From positions 103,200-167,199 of the forward strand of contig JAGTRS010000003.1 of assembly GCA_018262195.1 (NCBI GenBank): DNA of 64,000 bases, written 5' to 3'. Each line of letters opens with the position of its first letter. Within the stretch, counting starts at the first letter, position 1. Under the pieces are notes generated by a model. That model saw nothing but the letters and a program-made list of their open reading frames with translations, ran no database searches and was not told the origin of the DNA. Below, one piece after another: positions 25,250-35,119 of the stretch. Source of the DNA: Pseudomonadota bacterium. GTDB taxonomy: Bacteria; Pseudomonadota; Gammaproteobacteria; Burkholderiales; Rhodocyclaceae. Both the position numbers and the translations under genes were made by a program.

Positions 25250-25648
25250 CTAACGGCAATAACTGCTGAAGAAAACAAGCGCACCAACGGCAATGCCAAC
25301 AGCGGTTAGTCCCCAGACGATACCCCAGGTCAGCGCCTGACGTGTCTGATGGTGGGCGGCATGTTGCTTGAATTGGAAATAGCGTTGAAACTCGCCGAGC
25401 GTGAGCAGTGCAGTAAACAGGAAGAAAATCATCCCGCAGAACATGGCAATGATGGTGCCATTGGTCAGTTCGCGGCAGGAGCCGGCCGTGCGATGGAGAA
25501 AAATCAGGAGGGCATCGGTTCGGAAGGCAAAGCCGACCAGGAGATAGGCCAGCCCGGCAAAAATACCGATCAGACCAATCACTAGCCAGGTTTGCCAGCG
25601 CTTGAGTTGCACAATGGCGCTGTAAATGTCGTCGATTATCCAGTTCAT
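25250..25648 (-). CDS. Small integral membrane protein, unknown
   Basis: A 132-residue protein with three clear hydrophobic segments (about residues 20-48, 65-85, 105-128) separated by a basic and histidine-rich loop (FKQHAAHHQTRQ near 95). No domain is recognised. It lies between the REC-GGDEF gene and the divergent DUF748 gene, with no obvious ribosome site before its ATG. Confidence 0.65.
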   Translation of the reverse strand: MNWIIDDIYSAIVQLKRWQTWLVIGLIGIFAGLAYLLVGFAFRTDALLIFLHRTAGSCRELTNGTIIAMFCGMIFFLFTALLTLGEFQRYFQFKQHAAHHQTRQALTWGIVWGLTAVGIAVGALVFFSSYCR

Positions 25649-25723
25649 ATGCTTTTTTGCTGATATTGGTGCGGCAGCGGTGTGCTAAATTTAGCCGATA
25701 TATAGCACCCGAGGCAGAATATC

Positions 25724-28700
25724 ATGGCAGAGCAGGCAGCAAACAAATCAGTATCAATGTCACGTCTTTCTGCTGCTCTTAAATCCCCTCGCAGCATGAA
25801 ATTCGGAAAATGGCTGGGGATATTTCTGCTGGTTATTGGCGTTTTAGGCTTTTTTGCGGCGCCACCGCTGCTTAAATCAATTTTGCAGAAGCAACTTTCG
25901 CAGCAGTTGCATCGCGAAGTCAGTATCGAAAAGATCGATATCAACCCCTACGCCTTGTCAGCCACGCTGAACGGCTTTTCGATCAAGGCTGACGGCGGCA
26001 AAGAGGTGGCCGGCTTTGACGAACTGTTCGTCAATCTCTCGACCGCTTCGATATTCAAACTGGCAGCTGTCGTCGACGAAATTCGTTTGCAGGGTTTGCG
26101 CATTGCAGTGTCACGAGTCGCCGAAGGGCGGTACGACATTTCTGATCTGCTGGACGAGTGGATGAAACCCAAGGACGAGCCGGATACCGGGACGCCGCGT
26201 TTTTCGTTAAACAATATCCAGCTGATCAACGCCAGCATAGTTTTTGACGATCAGCCCAAGGGCAAGGTCCACACGATCAGCGATGTCAATCTGGCCTTGC
26301 CTTTTGTTTCCAGCCTGCCCTATCAGGCCGAAGTGCTGGTCAAGCCTTCTTTTTCAGCCAGCATCAACGGTTCGCCACTGGTGCTGACTGGCGACAGCAA
26401 GCCATTTACGACAACTCACGAAAGCCAGTTAAGCCTCGATCTGGATCGATTCGATCTGGCTATCCTGCAGCCCTATCTGCCGGACTCACTGCCGGTCCAG
26501 CTCAGTACCGGAACGCTCGATACAGAAATCAAGGTCATGTTCAAGGAGGTGTCGGACAAGGTTTATTCCGTATCCGTCACTGGTGCGGCACATGTTTCAG
26601 GCTTGGTTCTGACGGAGAGCGATGCTCAGCTAGTCGGCTGGAAACGGCTCGATGTCGAACTCGATAGTGTCGATCCGATCAACCGTAAGGCTGCAGTCAA
26701 GCGGGTATCCCTCGATGGATTGGATATCAGCCTGAACGTGAACAAGCAGGGCGAATTCAACGTACTTCGCTTGGCCGAAAAGTTGGCGAAGCCGGCTGCC
26801 GCGCCTTCGGAGCCGAAGGCTGATTCGGGAAAGCCGTTCGAATGGACACTTGGCGAGTTTGCGCTGAGCAATGGCCTGGTCCGCTGGAAGGATGATTCCA
26901 ATCTGACGCCGGTTCAGGGCGAAATACGCAATTTGCTGGTCAATGTTGGCAAGGTGGACGGCAAACTGGTCGAGCCGATTGAAATCAGCGAGGTGAGTTA
27001 TCAGGTTGATCTCGGTGATCGTTTCCGCATCGACAAGATGTCCGTCAAGGGCATTCGCGTTGATCTTCCGGCGCACCGCATCGACATCGCCGAAGTCCAC
27101 AATTCCGGCGCCAGTGCCCGAATGTTGCGCAACAAGGCAGGCAAGATCGAATGGGTCAGCTCGCCGGTGCTTAAGACCATTCGGGCAACCGATGCCAAGG
27201 TCAAGGACGAAAAGCCATGGATCGGCAAGGTCGGCAAACTGGCCATTGAAAATCTTGGATTCCGTTTCGAGGATCAATTCACGCAGCCAGCCGCGGTTCA
27301 GGAAATTGATGGCTTCAACCTGCTTGGCCAGGATCTGAGCAACGAGCCAAACAAGAAAGGCACGATTTCGCTGAAGAGCAAAATCAACAAGAAAGGCAGC
27401 CTGAATGTTGATGGCAGTCTGCAAATCTACCCACTTGATGTGGCCGTCAAGGTCGATACGCTGGGGATTCCGTTGATGCCGCTGGAGCCGTACCTCAGTC
27501 AGTTCCTGAACATCTCGCTGACGCGCGGCATAGTCTCGAACAAGGGTGAAGCGACTGTCAGGCTCGATACCGAAGGCTTGAAGGCCGGCTACAAAGGCTC
27601 ATTCACCTTGGGTGATTTTGTTGCAGTGGACAAGCTGAACAGTGCTGATTTCCTCAAGTGGAAATCGCTCTATTTCGGTGGCATCGATTTCCGCCTGGAG
27701 CCGATGGCGATCAACATCGGTGAAATTGCGCTGACCGATTATTTCTCCCGATTGATCCTGAACAAGGACGGTCGCCTGAATGTCGCGGAGATTGTCAAGA
27801 AGCCAGAAGGTGAAGCAGCAGCGCCGAAGGAGGTGAGCAAGTCAGCCGAACTGAAGGTGGCCGAGCCTAAGAGCGAGGCAAAGGCGGCAAGCAAGGATGC
27901 CTCGCCAGCCAAGGCCCCGGTGCCGATCAAGATTTCCAAGATCACCTTGCAGAACGGTACGGTGAATTTCTCCGATCTTTTTGTCAAACCGAATTACACC
28001 GTTAATGTCACCAAACTGGGCGGCCGCGTCACTGGTCTTTCTACGGTTGCTGATACCGTTGCCGATATGGAGTTGCGTGGCAAGTATGCCAACTCGGCGC
28101 CTGTGCTGATCCAGGCCAAGCTCAATCCATTGGCCGCAAAGTCTTACCTCGATCTGAAAGCGGAAATCACGGGCGTCGATCTGGTCGGCTTCTCGCCCTA
28201 CTCGGGAAAGTATGCCGGTTACGCCATCGAGAAGGGCAAGCTGTCGCTGTATGTGGCCTACAAACTGGAAAACAATCAGCTGGCTGCGGAAAACCGTCTG
28301 TTCATCGATCAATTTACCTTCGGCGAGAAGGTAGATAGCCCTGATGCCACCAAACTGCCAGTCAATCTGGCGATTTCACTGCTCAAGAACAATCGTGGCG
28401 AGATCGATCTCAATCTGCCGATTTCCGGGTCGCTCGATGACCCGCAGTTCTCGATTGGCGGTCTGGTCATCAAGGTCATCGTCAATCTGTTCGTCAAGGC
28501 GGTGACTTCGCCGTTTGCTTTGCTCGGCTCAATGTTCGGTAGCGGTGAGGAATTGTCGAACGTCGACTTCGCCGTTGGTCGCGTCGGCATTGACGCCGCA
28601 GGGACCAAGAAGCTGGAAAATCTTGCCAAGGCTCTGGTCGAGCGTAATTCGCTGAAGCTGGAAATTACCGGCCGGGCCGATCCGGAAACCGACCGGGAAG

Positions 28701-29101
28701 GCGTCAAGCGCGTCGGTATCGAGCGTGCCATGAAGGCCGAGAAGCTCAAGGATCTGAAGAAGGCAGGTGAGGGCAAGTCGCTTGAAGATATCGATATTTC
28801 GCCTGAGGAATACAAAACCTATTTGACTCGTGCCTACAAGGAAGCAAAATTTCCGAAGCCGCGTAACGTGGTTGGCCTGCAGAAGGAACTGCCGGTTGAG
28901 GAAATGGAAAAGCTGATGCTGGCCAATCTCCCTGCTTCGGATGACGACATCAAGGTACTGGCCGATCGCCGGGCCGAGGCGGTTCAGGGCTGGCTGGTCG
29001 AGCAAGGCAAGGTGCCGCCTGAGCGTGTTTTCCTGTTGCCGCCCAAGGTTGAGCATGACGACAAGGGCAAGGGTAGCCGAGCCGATTTTTCCTTGAGGTG
29101 A
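25724..29101 (+). CDS. DUF748 (AsmA-like) envelope protein with OmpA-like C-terminus
   Basis: A 1125-residue protein. A single membrane anchor (residues about 28-50) is followed by long periplasmic beta-rich repeats of the AsmA/DUF748 type and a low-complexity Ala/Lys/Glu linker (about 690-730). A C-terminal region (about 945-1120) resembles an OmpA-like peptidoglycan-binding fold (FAVGRVGIDAAGTKKLENLA). AsmA-like proteins bridge the envelope and move phospholipids to the outer membrane; that role is inferred here. It is the first gene of a four-gene run whose members overlap. Confidence 0.8.
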   Translation: MAEQAANKSVSMSRLSAALKSPRSMKFGKWLGIFLLVIGVLGFFAAPPLLKSILQKQLSQQLHREVSIEKIDINPYALSATLNGFSIKADGGKEVAGFDELFVNLSTASIFKLAAVVDEIRLQGLRIAVSRVAEGRYDISDLLDEWMKPKDEPDTGTPRFSLNNIQLINASIVFDDQPKGKVHTISDVNLALPFVSSLPYQAEVLVKPSFSASINGSPLVLTGDSKPFTTTHESQLSLDLDRFDLAILQPYLPDSLPVQLSTGTLDTEIKVMFKEVSDKVYSVSVTGAAHVSGLVLTESDAQLVGWKRLDVELDSVDPINRKAAVKRVSLDGLDISLNVNKQGEFNVLRLAEKLAKPAAAPSEPKADSGKPFEWTLGEFALSNGLVRWKDDSNLTPVQGEIRNLLVNVGKVDGKLVEPIEISEVSYQVDLGDRFRIDKMSVKGIRVDLPAHRIDIAEVHNSGASARMLRNKAGKIEWVSSPVLKTIRATDAKVKDEKPWIGKVGKLAIENLGFRFEDQFTQPAAVQEIDGFNLLGQDLSNEPNKKGTISLKSKINKKGSLNVDGSLQIYPLDVAVKVDTLGIPLMPLEPYLSQFLNISLTRGIVSNKGEATVRLDTEGLKAGYKGSFTLGDFVAVDKLNSADFLKWKSLYFGGIDFRLEPMAINIGEIALTDYFSRLILNKDGRLNVAEIVKKPEGEAAAPKEVSKSAELKVAEPKSEAKAASKDASPAKAPVPIKISKITLQNGTVNFSDLFVKPNYTVNVTKLGGRVTGLSTVADTVADMELRGKYANSAPVLIQAKLNPLAAKSYLDLKAEITGVDLVGFSPYSGKYAGYAIEKGKLSLYVAYKLENNQLAAENRLFIDQFTFGEKVDSPDATKLPVNLAISLLKNNRGEIDLNLPISGSLDDPQFSIGGLVIKVIVNLFVKAVTSPFALLGSMFGSGEELSNVDFAVGRVGIDAAGTKKLENLAKALVERNSLKLEITGRADPETDREGVKRVGIERAMKAEKLKDLKKAGEGKSLEDIDISPEEYKTYLTRAYKEAKFPKPRNVVGLQKELPVEEMEKLMLANLPASDDDIKVLADRRAEAVQGWLVEQGKVPPERVFLLPPKVEHDDKGKGSRADFSLR

Positions 29102-30444
29102 GTTTCTTGATTGGTGAAACGATGGGGCTGGCCCTGGTGGCTGGCGTGGTGGTGATCATCCTGTTACAGGTGGCCTTGCTATTGCGGGGAAACTGGAAGC
29201 AGGATGATGAAAGGCGCTTCCGGGGGCTGCAGGAGGGCCTGGATAAAGGTTTGATGCGCCTTGAACGCGAATTGCGCGAGGAACTGGCGCGTAGCCGCCG
29301 CGAGGATGCCGAAGAGGCTTTCCGCGACCGTGAGGAGCGGGCGCAGTCATCCAATCTTCTAGGCCAGGCCTTGACGACACAGGTTGGACAGTTCGGCACC
29401 TTGCAAGCTGAACGTCTTGAGGCTTTCGCGCGCGAACTGAACCGTTTTTCCCTTGGTCTGGACGAGCGTTTCGAGCGCCTGAAAATGACAGTCGAAAGTC
29501 GCCTGACTGCAATTCAGTCCGACAACGCCAACAAGCTTGAAGAAATGCGCCGTACCGTTGACGAGAAGCTGCATGCGACGCTGGAACAGCGACTTGGCGA
29601 ATCCTTCAAATTGGTCAGCGACAGGCTGGAACAGGTGCATCGTGGCCTGGGTGAAATGCAGACGCTGGCGGCTGGTGTCGGTGATTTGAAGCGTGTGCTG
29701 ACCAACGTGAAAACGCGGGGCACTTGGGGTGAGGTTCAGCTTTCTGCATTGCTCGAGCAACTGCTGACGGCCGATCAGTTTGCTTCCAATGTTGCTACCC
29801 GGCCGGGAAGCAACGAGCGCGTCGACTTTGCCATTCGCTTGCCGGGCAAGGGTGATGGTGCCGTTGTCTGGCTGCCGATCGATGCCAAGTATCCGATTGA
29901 GGACTATCAGCGCCTGCTCGATGCGCAGGAGCGCGCCGATCCGGGGGCGGTTGAAGAAGCCTCGCGGGCGATCGAAACTCGCCTCAGAAACGAGGCGAAA
30001 AGCATTCATGAGAAATACGTCTCGCCGCCGCATACGACCGATTTTGCCATGCTCTACCTGCCGCTTGAGGGCCTCTATGCTGAGGCTTTGCGGCGCCCGG
30101 GTTTGGCCGAGGCGCTGCAGCGCGATTATCGCGTCAGCCTGGCCGGGCCGACGACGCTGGCTGCGCTGCTCAACAGCCTGCAGATGGGCTTCCGTACGCT
30201 GGCCATCGAGCAGCGCTCGGCGGAGGTGTGGGCTGTTCTCGGTGCGGTGAAGACCGAATTTGGCAAGTTCGGCGAGGCGCTGGCGCATACCCGGAAGAAA
30301 CTGGACGAGGCGAGCAACAGCATCGCCAAGGCAGAAACACGGACCCGGCAACTGTCGCGGAGGCTGAAGGAAGTTGAAGCGCTGCCGGCGGCAGAGTCGG
30401 AACAATTGATTGGGGTAGCGGATTTCGATGGCGAAGACGAGTGA
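29098..30444 (+). CDS. rmuC: RmuC family DNA recombination protein
   Basis: A 448-residue protein. One N-terminal membrane helix (residues about 8-28) and a coiled coil (about 30-190) precede the RmuC nuclease-like domain, which contains GTWGEVQLSALLEQ, the PIDAKYPIEDYQRL motif (near 260) and FAMLYLPLEGLYAEAL. RmuC limits DNA inversion at inverted repeats and is predicted to be an endonuclease. The GTG start overlaps the DUF748 stop (GTGA); an ATG at 29122 is an alternative. Confidence 0.92.
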   Translation: MSFLIGETMGLALVAGVVVIILLQVALLLRGNWKQDDERRFRGLQEGLDKGLMRLERELREELARSRREDAEEAFRDREERAQSSNLLGQALTTQVGQFGTLQAERLEAFARELNRFSLGLDERFERLKMTVESRLTAIQSDNANKLEEMRRTVDEKLHATLEQRLGESFKLVSDRLEQVHRGLGEMQTLAAGVGDLKRVLTNVKTRGTWGEVQLSALLEQLLTADQFASNVATRPGSNERVDFAIRLPGKGDGAVVWLPIDAKYPIEDYQRLLDAQERADPGAVEEASRAIETRLRNEAKSIHEKYVSPPHTTDFAMLYLPLEGLYAEALRRPGLAEALQRDYRVSLAGPTTLAALLNSLQMGFRTLAIEQRSAEVWAVLGAVKTEFGKFGEALAHTRKKLDEASNSIAKAETRTRQLSRRLKEVEALPAAESEQLIGVADFDGEDE

Positions 30445-30859
30445 ATTAGAAGTTGCCTACAAGGCAACGACCTATCGGGTGTATCTGTCCGGCGGAATCT
30501 GCGATCTGCGGGTTGGAGAACCCTGCGAAACGCTCCGCTGCTGGCTGGAAACCGCCGGCTGCAAGCAGTTCTCGATCATTACGGCATTCAACCCCGGCTC
30601 ACAACCGACCGACGAGGCGCTAAATGCCGAACGGCAGGCGCAACTGGAGTGTGATCTGCTGGAAGGTAACTACGAGCCGTACGCAGGCCAGAATGTTCCG
30701 GACAGCGAAGCCTGGCCTGTCGAGGAGAGTTGTTTCGTACCGGACCTCGCGCCTGAGGATGCTTGTGCATTGGCCGGGGATTACGGGCAGAATGCAGTGA
30801 TCAGCGGTGGTTCCGATGGTGTCCCGCATCTAGTCTGGGTGGAAACAAGCGAACAATGA
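30428..30859 (+). CDS. DUF3293 protein
   Basis: A 143-residue protein of the DUF3293 family, recognised by the ITAFNPGSQPTDEALNAERQ segment near residue 50 and the late Ala/Tyr-rich GDYGQNAVISG. It is acidic and cytosolic, with no catalytic motif evident. It overlaps rmuC by 17 bp and the kinase gene by 4 bp. Function is unknown. Confidence 0.8.
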   Translation: MAKTSELEVAYKATTYRVYLSGGICDLRVGEPCETLRCWLETAGCKQFSIITAFNPGSQPTDEALNAERQAQLECDLLEGNYEPYAGQNVPDSEAWPVEESCFVPDLAPEDACALAGDYGQNAVISGGSDGVPHLVWVETSEQ

Positions 30860-33240
30860 GCAGAAAAATCGGTCGTTTTGAAGTCCGGGGGGAGTTAGGG
30901 CGCGGTGCGCAAAGTGTGGTCTATCTCGGTTTCGATCCGCAGTTGCAGCGCGAAATTGCCATCAAGACCCTTCATTTCTCACGGCCGGATCCGGCCCAGA
31001 ATCGGGTTTTGCTCGACGAGGCGAGAACGGTCAGCAAGATGCGCCATCCCAACATCGTGCCGATTTTCGAGGCGGGTGAGGAGAGCGGGGATCTCTACCT
31101 GGTCTTCGAGTATGTGCCCGGCAAGAACCTTGCGGAATTCCTGCGCCAGAGCGGTGCCTTGCCGCCGGTCAAGGCAGTCACCATTTTGCGCAAGGTGCTC
31201 GATGCAGTAGCTCATGCGCACGCTCAGGGCATCATCCACCGTGATCTGAAACCATCCAATATTCTGCTCGACGACGACGGTACGCCACGGGTCATGGATT
31301 TCGGCATCGCGGCGCGTATCGATGGTGTGGCTGAAGGTTCAGATCGGGTGACCGGGACGCCGGCCTACATGTCACCGGAGTACATCCTCAAGCGCGAATT
31401 GAGTGAGCGTTCGGATGTCTTCTCGGCGGGCGTGATCCTGTTCGAGATGCTGACTGGGCAACGGGCGTTTGCCGGAGATAATCTCTCCCAAATCATGCAA
31501 CGGGTGGCCAGGGAAGACTTGGTGTTGCCCGATGAGGCTGCGGTAGATGCTCGTTTGAGTGCCATTGTAAACAAGGCTGTGGCTCGAGAGTCGTCCGTGC
31601 GCTTCCAGACGGCAGCGCAATTTGCCGAAGCACTGGAAAATTACCTCGATCCAGAAGACGAGATAGGCGCTACCGGTGGGGGGCGACAGGCCACGCTGGA
31701 GTTCCTGTTGCGCCGCATGCGGCACAAGAGCGACTTTCCTGCTTTGTCGGAATCAGTCAGCGCCATCAACAAGATCGCCAATAGCGAGACGGAGAGCATC
31801 GACAAGCTTTCCAACACCATCCTCAAGGATTTTGCGCTCACCAACAAGTTGCTGCGGCTGGTCAATTCGGCCTATTTCAGGCCTGCCGGGGGCGGCAATA
31901 TCAGTACCGTCTCGCGGGCAGTGATCGTGCTTGGCTTTGAGGCTGTTCGCAATATCGCCATTACGGTACTGCTGTTCGAGCATCTGCAGAACAAGGGCAA
32001 TGCCAACCAGTTGAAAGAGGACTTCCTGCGGGCCAACCTGGCAGGCGTGCTGGCCAAGGATATCGGCGCCACTGCCAAGATGCGAGATCTGGAGCAGTCC
32101 TTTATCTGTGCATTGTTTCACAGCCTTGGTCGCTTGCTGGCGCAGTATTACTTTCCCGAAGAGTCTGAGGAAATCAGGCGTGTCGTCGCCCAGAAGAACT
32201 GCAGCGAAGATAATGCCGCCCTTCAGGTGCTGGGTATCTCTCTTGAAGACATGGGCATGGCTGTTGCCCGTCAGTGGGGCTTCCCGCCGCTGATCGTCAG
32301 TTCGATGCGCAGGTTGCCCGCAGGCCCGGTCAGGAAGCCAGCGCAGCAGGAGGATCGGCTGCGGGTGTTGTCCGGGTTCTCCAACGAATTATGTGATGCC
32401 ATCGCCCAATCGACGCCCGAGGTACGGGATCGTGAGCTGAAGAAGGCGATGGCACGTTTTTCTGACGCCGTTGCCCTTGATCAGAAGGATGTGCATCAGA
32501 CAGTTCAGCGGGCGGTTGAGGAAGTGGCCGATTTTGCTCGCGTCATTCACCTCAATCTGCAGCAGACAAACTTTGGCAAACAGATGCGCCAGTTCGCGAA
32601 AAATGGCGCGGTTGAGAGCAAGACGGAAGGCGAGAATCTCGACAGCACGGATTTTGCCGATGGCACCGTGCTGGGTGAAAGCGATCCGCTGGGTGCTGTT
32701 GAGGGCGAGGCAGGGCAGCAGGTTCTGGATGCGCAGTCAGTTCTGACGGCAGGGATTCAGGACATCAGCAACACGCTGATTGATGGCTTTCACCTGAACG
32801 ATATCCTGCGCATCATTCTCGAAACGATGTATCGCGCCATGGGGTTCAAGCGGGTTGTCCTCTGCATTCGCGATGGCAAGGCCGGAGTCATGCAGGGGCG
32901 CTTCGGTTTCGGGCCGGATGCCAATGAGGTGGCAAGGGCTTTTCGTTTCCCGCTAAGTTTTACCCCGGACATTTTTCATGCGGCAACCTCAAAGGGCGTC
33001 GACCTGCTGATCAGCGACATCGATGACCCGAAGATCGCCAGTCGTATACCCGACTGGTATCGCAAGGCCGTGCCAGCCCATTCCTTCGTTCTATTTCCTC
33101 TGAACATCAAGGGAAGTCCGGTTGCGTTGATCTATGCCGATCGCGATGAACCAGGCGGTATCTCGATCCCGGAAAAGGAATTGCAGTTGCTGCGGACATT
33201 GCGCAATCAGGCCGTGCTGGCCATCAAGCAGGGGTCATGA
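30856..33240 (+). CDS. Ser/Thr protein kinase - HDOD - GAF fusion
   Basis: A 794-residue cytosolic protein. The eukaryotic-like kinase (residues about 5-265) has the glycine loop GELGRGAQSVV, Lys in IAIKTL, HRDLKPSN, DFGIA and GTPAYMSPEY, all intact. An HDOD domain follows (about 290-500, VNSAYFRPAGGG), then a C-terminal GAF domain (about 640-790) with MGFKRVVLCIRDG. The start at 30856 forms ATGA with the DUF3293 stop. HDOD proteins without HD residues act in regulation; GAF may bind a small molecule. No phosphatase gene is nearby. Targets are unknown. Confidence 0.88.
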   Translation: MSRKIGRFEVRGELGRGAQSVVYLGFDPQLQREIAIKTLHFSRPDPAQNRVLLDEARTVSKMRHPNIVPIFEAGEESGDLYLVFEYVPGKNLAEFLRQSGALPPVKAVTILRKVLDAVAHAHAQGIIHRDLKPSNILLDDDGTPRVMDFGIAARIDGVAEGSDRVTGTPAYMSPEYILKRELSERSDVFSAGVILFEMLTGQRAFAGDNLSQIMQRVAREDLVLPDEAAVDARLSAIVNKAVARESSVRFQTAAQFAEALENYLDPEDEIGATGGGRQATLEFLLRRMRHKSDFPALSESVSAINKIANSETESIDKLSNTILKDFALTNKLLRLVNSAYFRPAGGGNISTVSRAVIVLGFEAVRNIAITVLLFEHLQNKGNANQLKEDFLRANLAGVLAKDIGATAKMRDLEQSFICALFHSLGRLLAQYYFPEESEEIRRVVAQKNCSEDNAALQVLGISLEDMGMAVARQWGFPPLIVSSMRRLPAGPVRKPAQQEDRLRVLSGFSNELCDAIAQSTPEVRDRELKKAMARFSDAVALDQKDVHQTVQRAVEEVADFARVIHLNLQQTNFGKQMRQFAKNGAVESKTEGENLDSTDFADGTVLGESDPLGAVEGEAGQQVLDAQSVLTAGIQDISNTLIDGFHLNDILRIILETMYRAMGFKRVVLCIRDGKAGVMQGRFGFGPDANEVARAFRFPLSFTPDIFHAATSKGVDLLISDIDDPKIASRIPDWYRKAVPAHSFVLFPLNIKGSPVALIYADRDEPGGISIPEKELQLLRTLRNQAVLAIKQGS

Positions 33241-33280
33241 AGGCCATCGGTGACTGTCAACGTCACCGGTATTAGGCTTG

Positions 33281-33322
33281 CGCAAAAAACAATGCCCGCA
33301 TTAGCGGGCATTGTTTTTTGCG
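33281..33322. terminator. Bidirectional terminator, perfect 19-bp inverted repeat
   Basis: CGCAAAAAACAATGCCCGC and its exact complement flank a 4-base loop. A and T runs at the two ends make it work in both directions, ending the kinase operon (right) and bamD (left). Confidence 0.92.
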
Positions 33323-33336
33323 TCAGATCCGGTGTG

Positions 33337-34164
33337 TTACCAGAGCTTCCACCAAGCGGTCTTGCGTTCCAGACCATCCTTGTAATAACGGCTGTTCGGG
33401 AAGTTCTTCTTCATTACACGCTCGGCGTCATCGCGCAGATCATTCATGCCCATTTTGTCGTAGGAAGTGACCAGAATGAACATCGCTTCCTCGATGGCCG
33501 GGGCCTGCGGGTAAGTCTTGACGGCAAATTGCGCACGGTTGGCGGCGGCGATATAGGCGCCACGTTTGACGTAGTAGCGGGCCACGTGAACTTCCAGCGA
33601 GGCCAATGCATTGACCAGATAGTTCATGCGTAGCCGTGCATCCGGTGCGTATTTGCTGTCCGGGAAACGGGTAACCAGTTCCTTGAAGGAGTCGAATGCT
33701 TCGCGCGCCGCCTTGGGGTCACGTTCGGTCGGGTCTTGTGAGCTGACGTAGGCAGTCAGGCCAAGGTCTTCGTTGAAGTTGATCAAGCCCTTCAAGTAAT
33801 AGACATAATCAACCGTCGGGTGGCTGGGATGCAGTTTGATGAAGCGGTCACAGGCTGCCAGCGCCGAGCCCGGTTCGTTGCCCTTCCAATATACATAGCC
33901 AAGCTCAAGTTGAGCCTGTTGTGCATAACGGCCATAGGGAAACCGCGCTTCTAGCTTTTCAAGATACTTGGCGGCCTTTTCCCAGTTACCTTCTGACTGG
34001 GCGTCCTTGGATTCGCTGTAGAGCTTGCCGGCAGACCAGCCGCTGGTTTCGTCGAACTTTTCGGATGTCGAGCCGCAACCCGCAATGAAAGCGACCACGA
34101 AAACAGCCATCAGTAATCGGAAGAGGGCAGGGAATGACTGGAATGCGGGTAAACTTCGCATCAT
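33337..34164 (-). CDS. bamD: BamD, outer-membrane protein assembly lipoprotein
   Basis: A 275-residue lipoprotein: hydrophobic signal and lipobox IAGC (Cys about 30), followed by about five TPR-like repeats beginning SESKDAQSEGNWEKAAKYLE and FPYGRYAQQAQLELGYVYWK. BamD is the essential accessory subunit of the Bam complex that folds beta-barrel proteins. AGGA lies 9 bp upstream of the ATG. The divergent rluD start overlaps this start codon by 2 bp; the bamD-rluD-pgeF locus is widely conserved. Confidence 0.95.
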   Translation of the reverse strand: MMRSLPAFQSFPALFRLLMAVFVVAFIAGCGSTSEKFDETSGWSAGKLYSESKDAQSEGNWEKAAKYLEKLEARFPYGRYAQQAQLELGYVYWKGNEPGSALAACDRFIKLHPSHPTVDYVYYLKGLINFNEDLGLTAYVSSQDPTERDPKAAREAFDSFKELVTRFPDSKYAPDARLRMNYLVNALASLEVHVARYYVKRGAYIAAANRAQFAVKTYPQAPAIEEAMFILVTSYDKMGMNDLRDDAERVMKKNFPNSRYYKDGLERKTAWWKLW

Positions 34165-35119
34165 GAATGATCCTATTGAAGATTCCGGCGATTATAGCCG
34201 AACTGAACCGCTCCGCCTGACCGTTCCTGATGCCTCTTACGGTCGCCGTCTCGACCAGGTGTTGGCCGAGTTGCTGCCGCAACATTCACGCAATCGATTA
34301 CAGGGCTGGGTCCGCGAAGCCTGTGTGCAGGTCGATGGCAAGGTGGAATGCGAACCCAAGCGCAAATTGATGGGTGGTGAAAAGCTGCTGGTCAGCGAGC
34401 CGGAAGATATTCGCAACCAACCTGAGTTGCCCGAGGATATTCCGCTCGATGTGGTTTTCGAGGACGAAACACTGCTCGTCATCAACAAACCGGCCGGGCT
34501 GGTGGTCCACCCGGGGAGCGGTAACTGGAGCGGCACCCTGATGAATGCGCTGCTGCACCATGTGCCGGGTATCGAGGTGGTGCCACGAGCCGGCATCGTG
34601 CATCGTCTGGATAAGGACACCAGCGGCCTGCTGGTCGTCGCCAAGACTCTGGAGGCGCAGACGGATCTGGTTCGCCAGTTGCAGGCACGGACGGTGCGGC
34701 GTGTTTATCTGGCGTTGGCAGCGGGGGCGATGAAGCACGAGGGTACGGTCAATGAGCCGATCGGCCGGCATCCGTCGCAGCGCATCAAGATGGCCATCGT
34801 GCCGGAAAACCGGGGCGGCAAGCCGGCAATCACCAACATTCGTATCCTCGAAGCCTTTACCTACACCACCTTTGTCGAGTGCTCGCTGGAAACCGGTCGG
34901 ACGCATCAAATTCGCGTGCACATGGCTGCCATCCATCATCCGCTGGTCGGCGACCAGGTCTATGGCAAGCACAATCCCAAGTTGCCCGAATTCCCGAGAC
35001 AGGCCCTGCATGCCACCCGCCTTGGTCTGGTTCATCCGCTCACCGGTCTGAAAATGCAGTGGGAAGTCCCGATGCCGGAGGATATGCGTAACCTGCTCGA
35101 CGGTCTTCGCTATGGCTGA
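34163..35119 (+). CDS. rluD: 23S rRNA pseudouridine synthase D
   Basis: A 318-residue RluA-family enzyme. An S4-like RNA-binding domain (residues about 25-85, GRRLDQVLAELLPQHSRN) is followed by the catalytic domain with HRLDKDTSGLLVVAK (catalytic Asp near 155). It forms pseudouridines at helix 69 of 23S rRNA. The start at 34163 was chosen; the longer frame would run far into bamD. It overlaps pgeF by 8 bp. Confidence 0.94.
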   Translation: MNDPIEDSGDYSRTEPLRLTVPDASYGRRLDQVLAELLPQHSRNRLQGWVREACVQVDGKVECEPKRKLMGGEKLLVSEPEDIRNQPELPEDIPLDVVFEDETLLVINKPAGLVVHPGSGNWSGTLMNALLHHVPGIEVVPRAGIVHRLDKDTSGLLVVAKTLEAQTDLVRQLQARTVRRVYLALAAGAMKHEGTVNEPIGRHPSQRIKMAIVPENRGGKPAITNIRILEAFTYTTFVECSLETGRTHQIRVHMAAIHHPLVGDQVYGKHNPKLPEFPRQALHATRLGLVHPLTGLKMQWEVPMPEDMRNLLDGLRYG

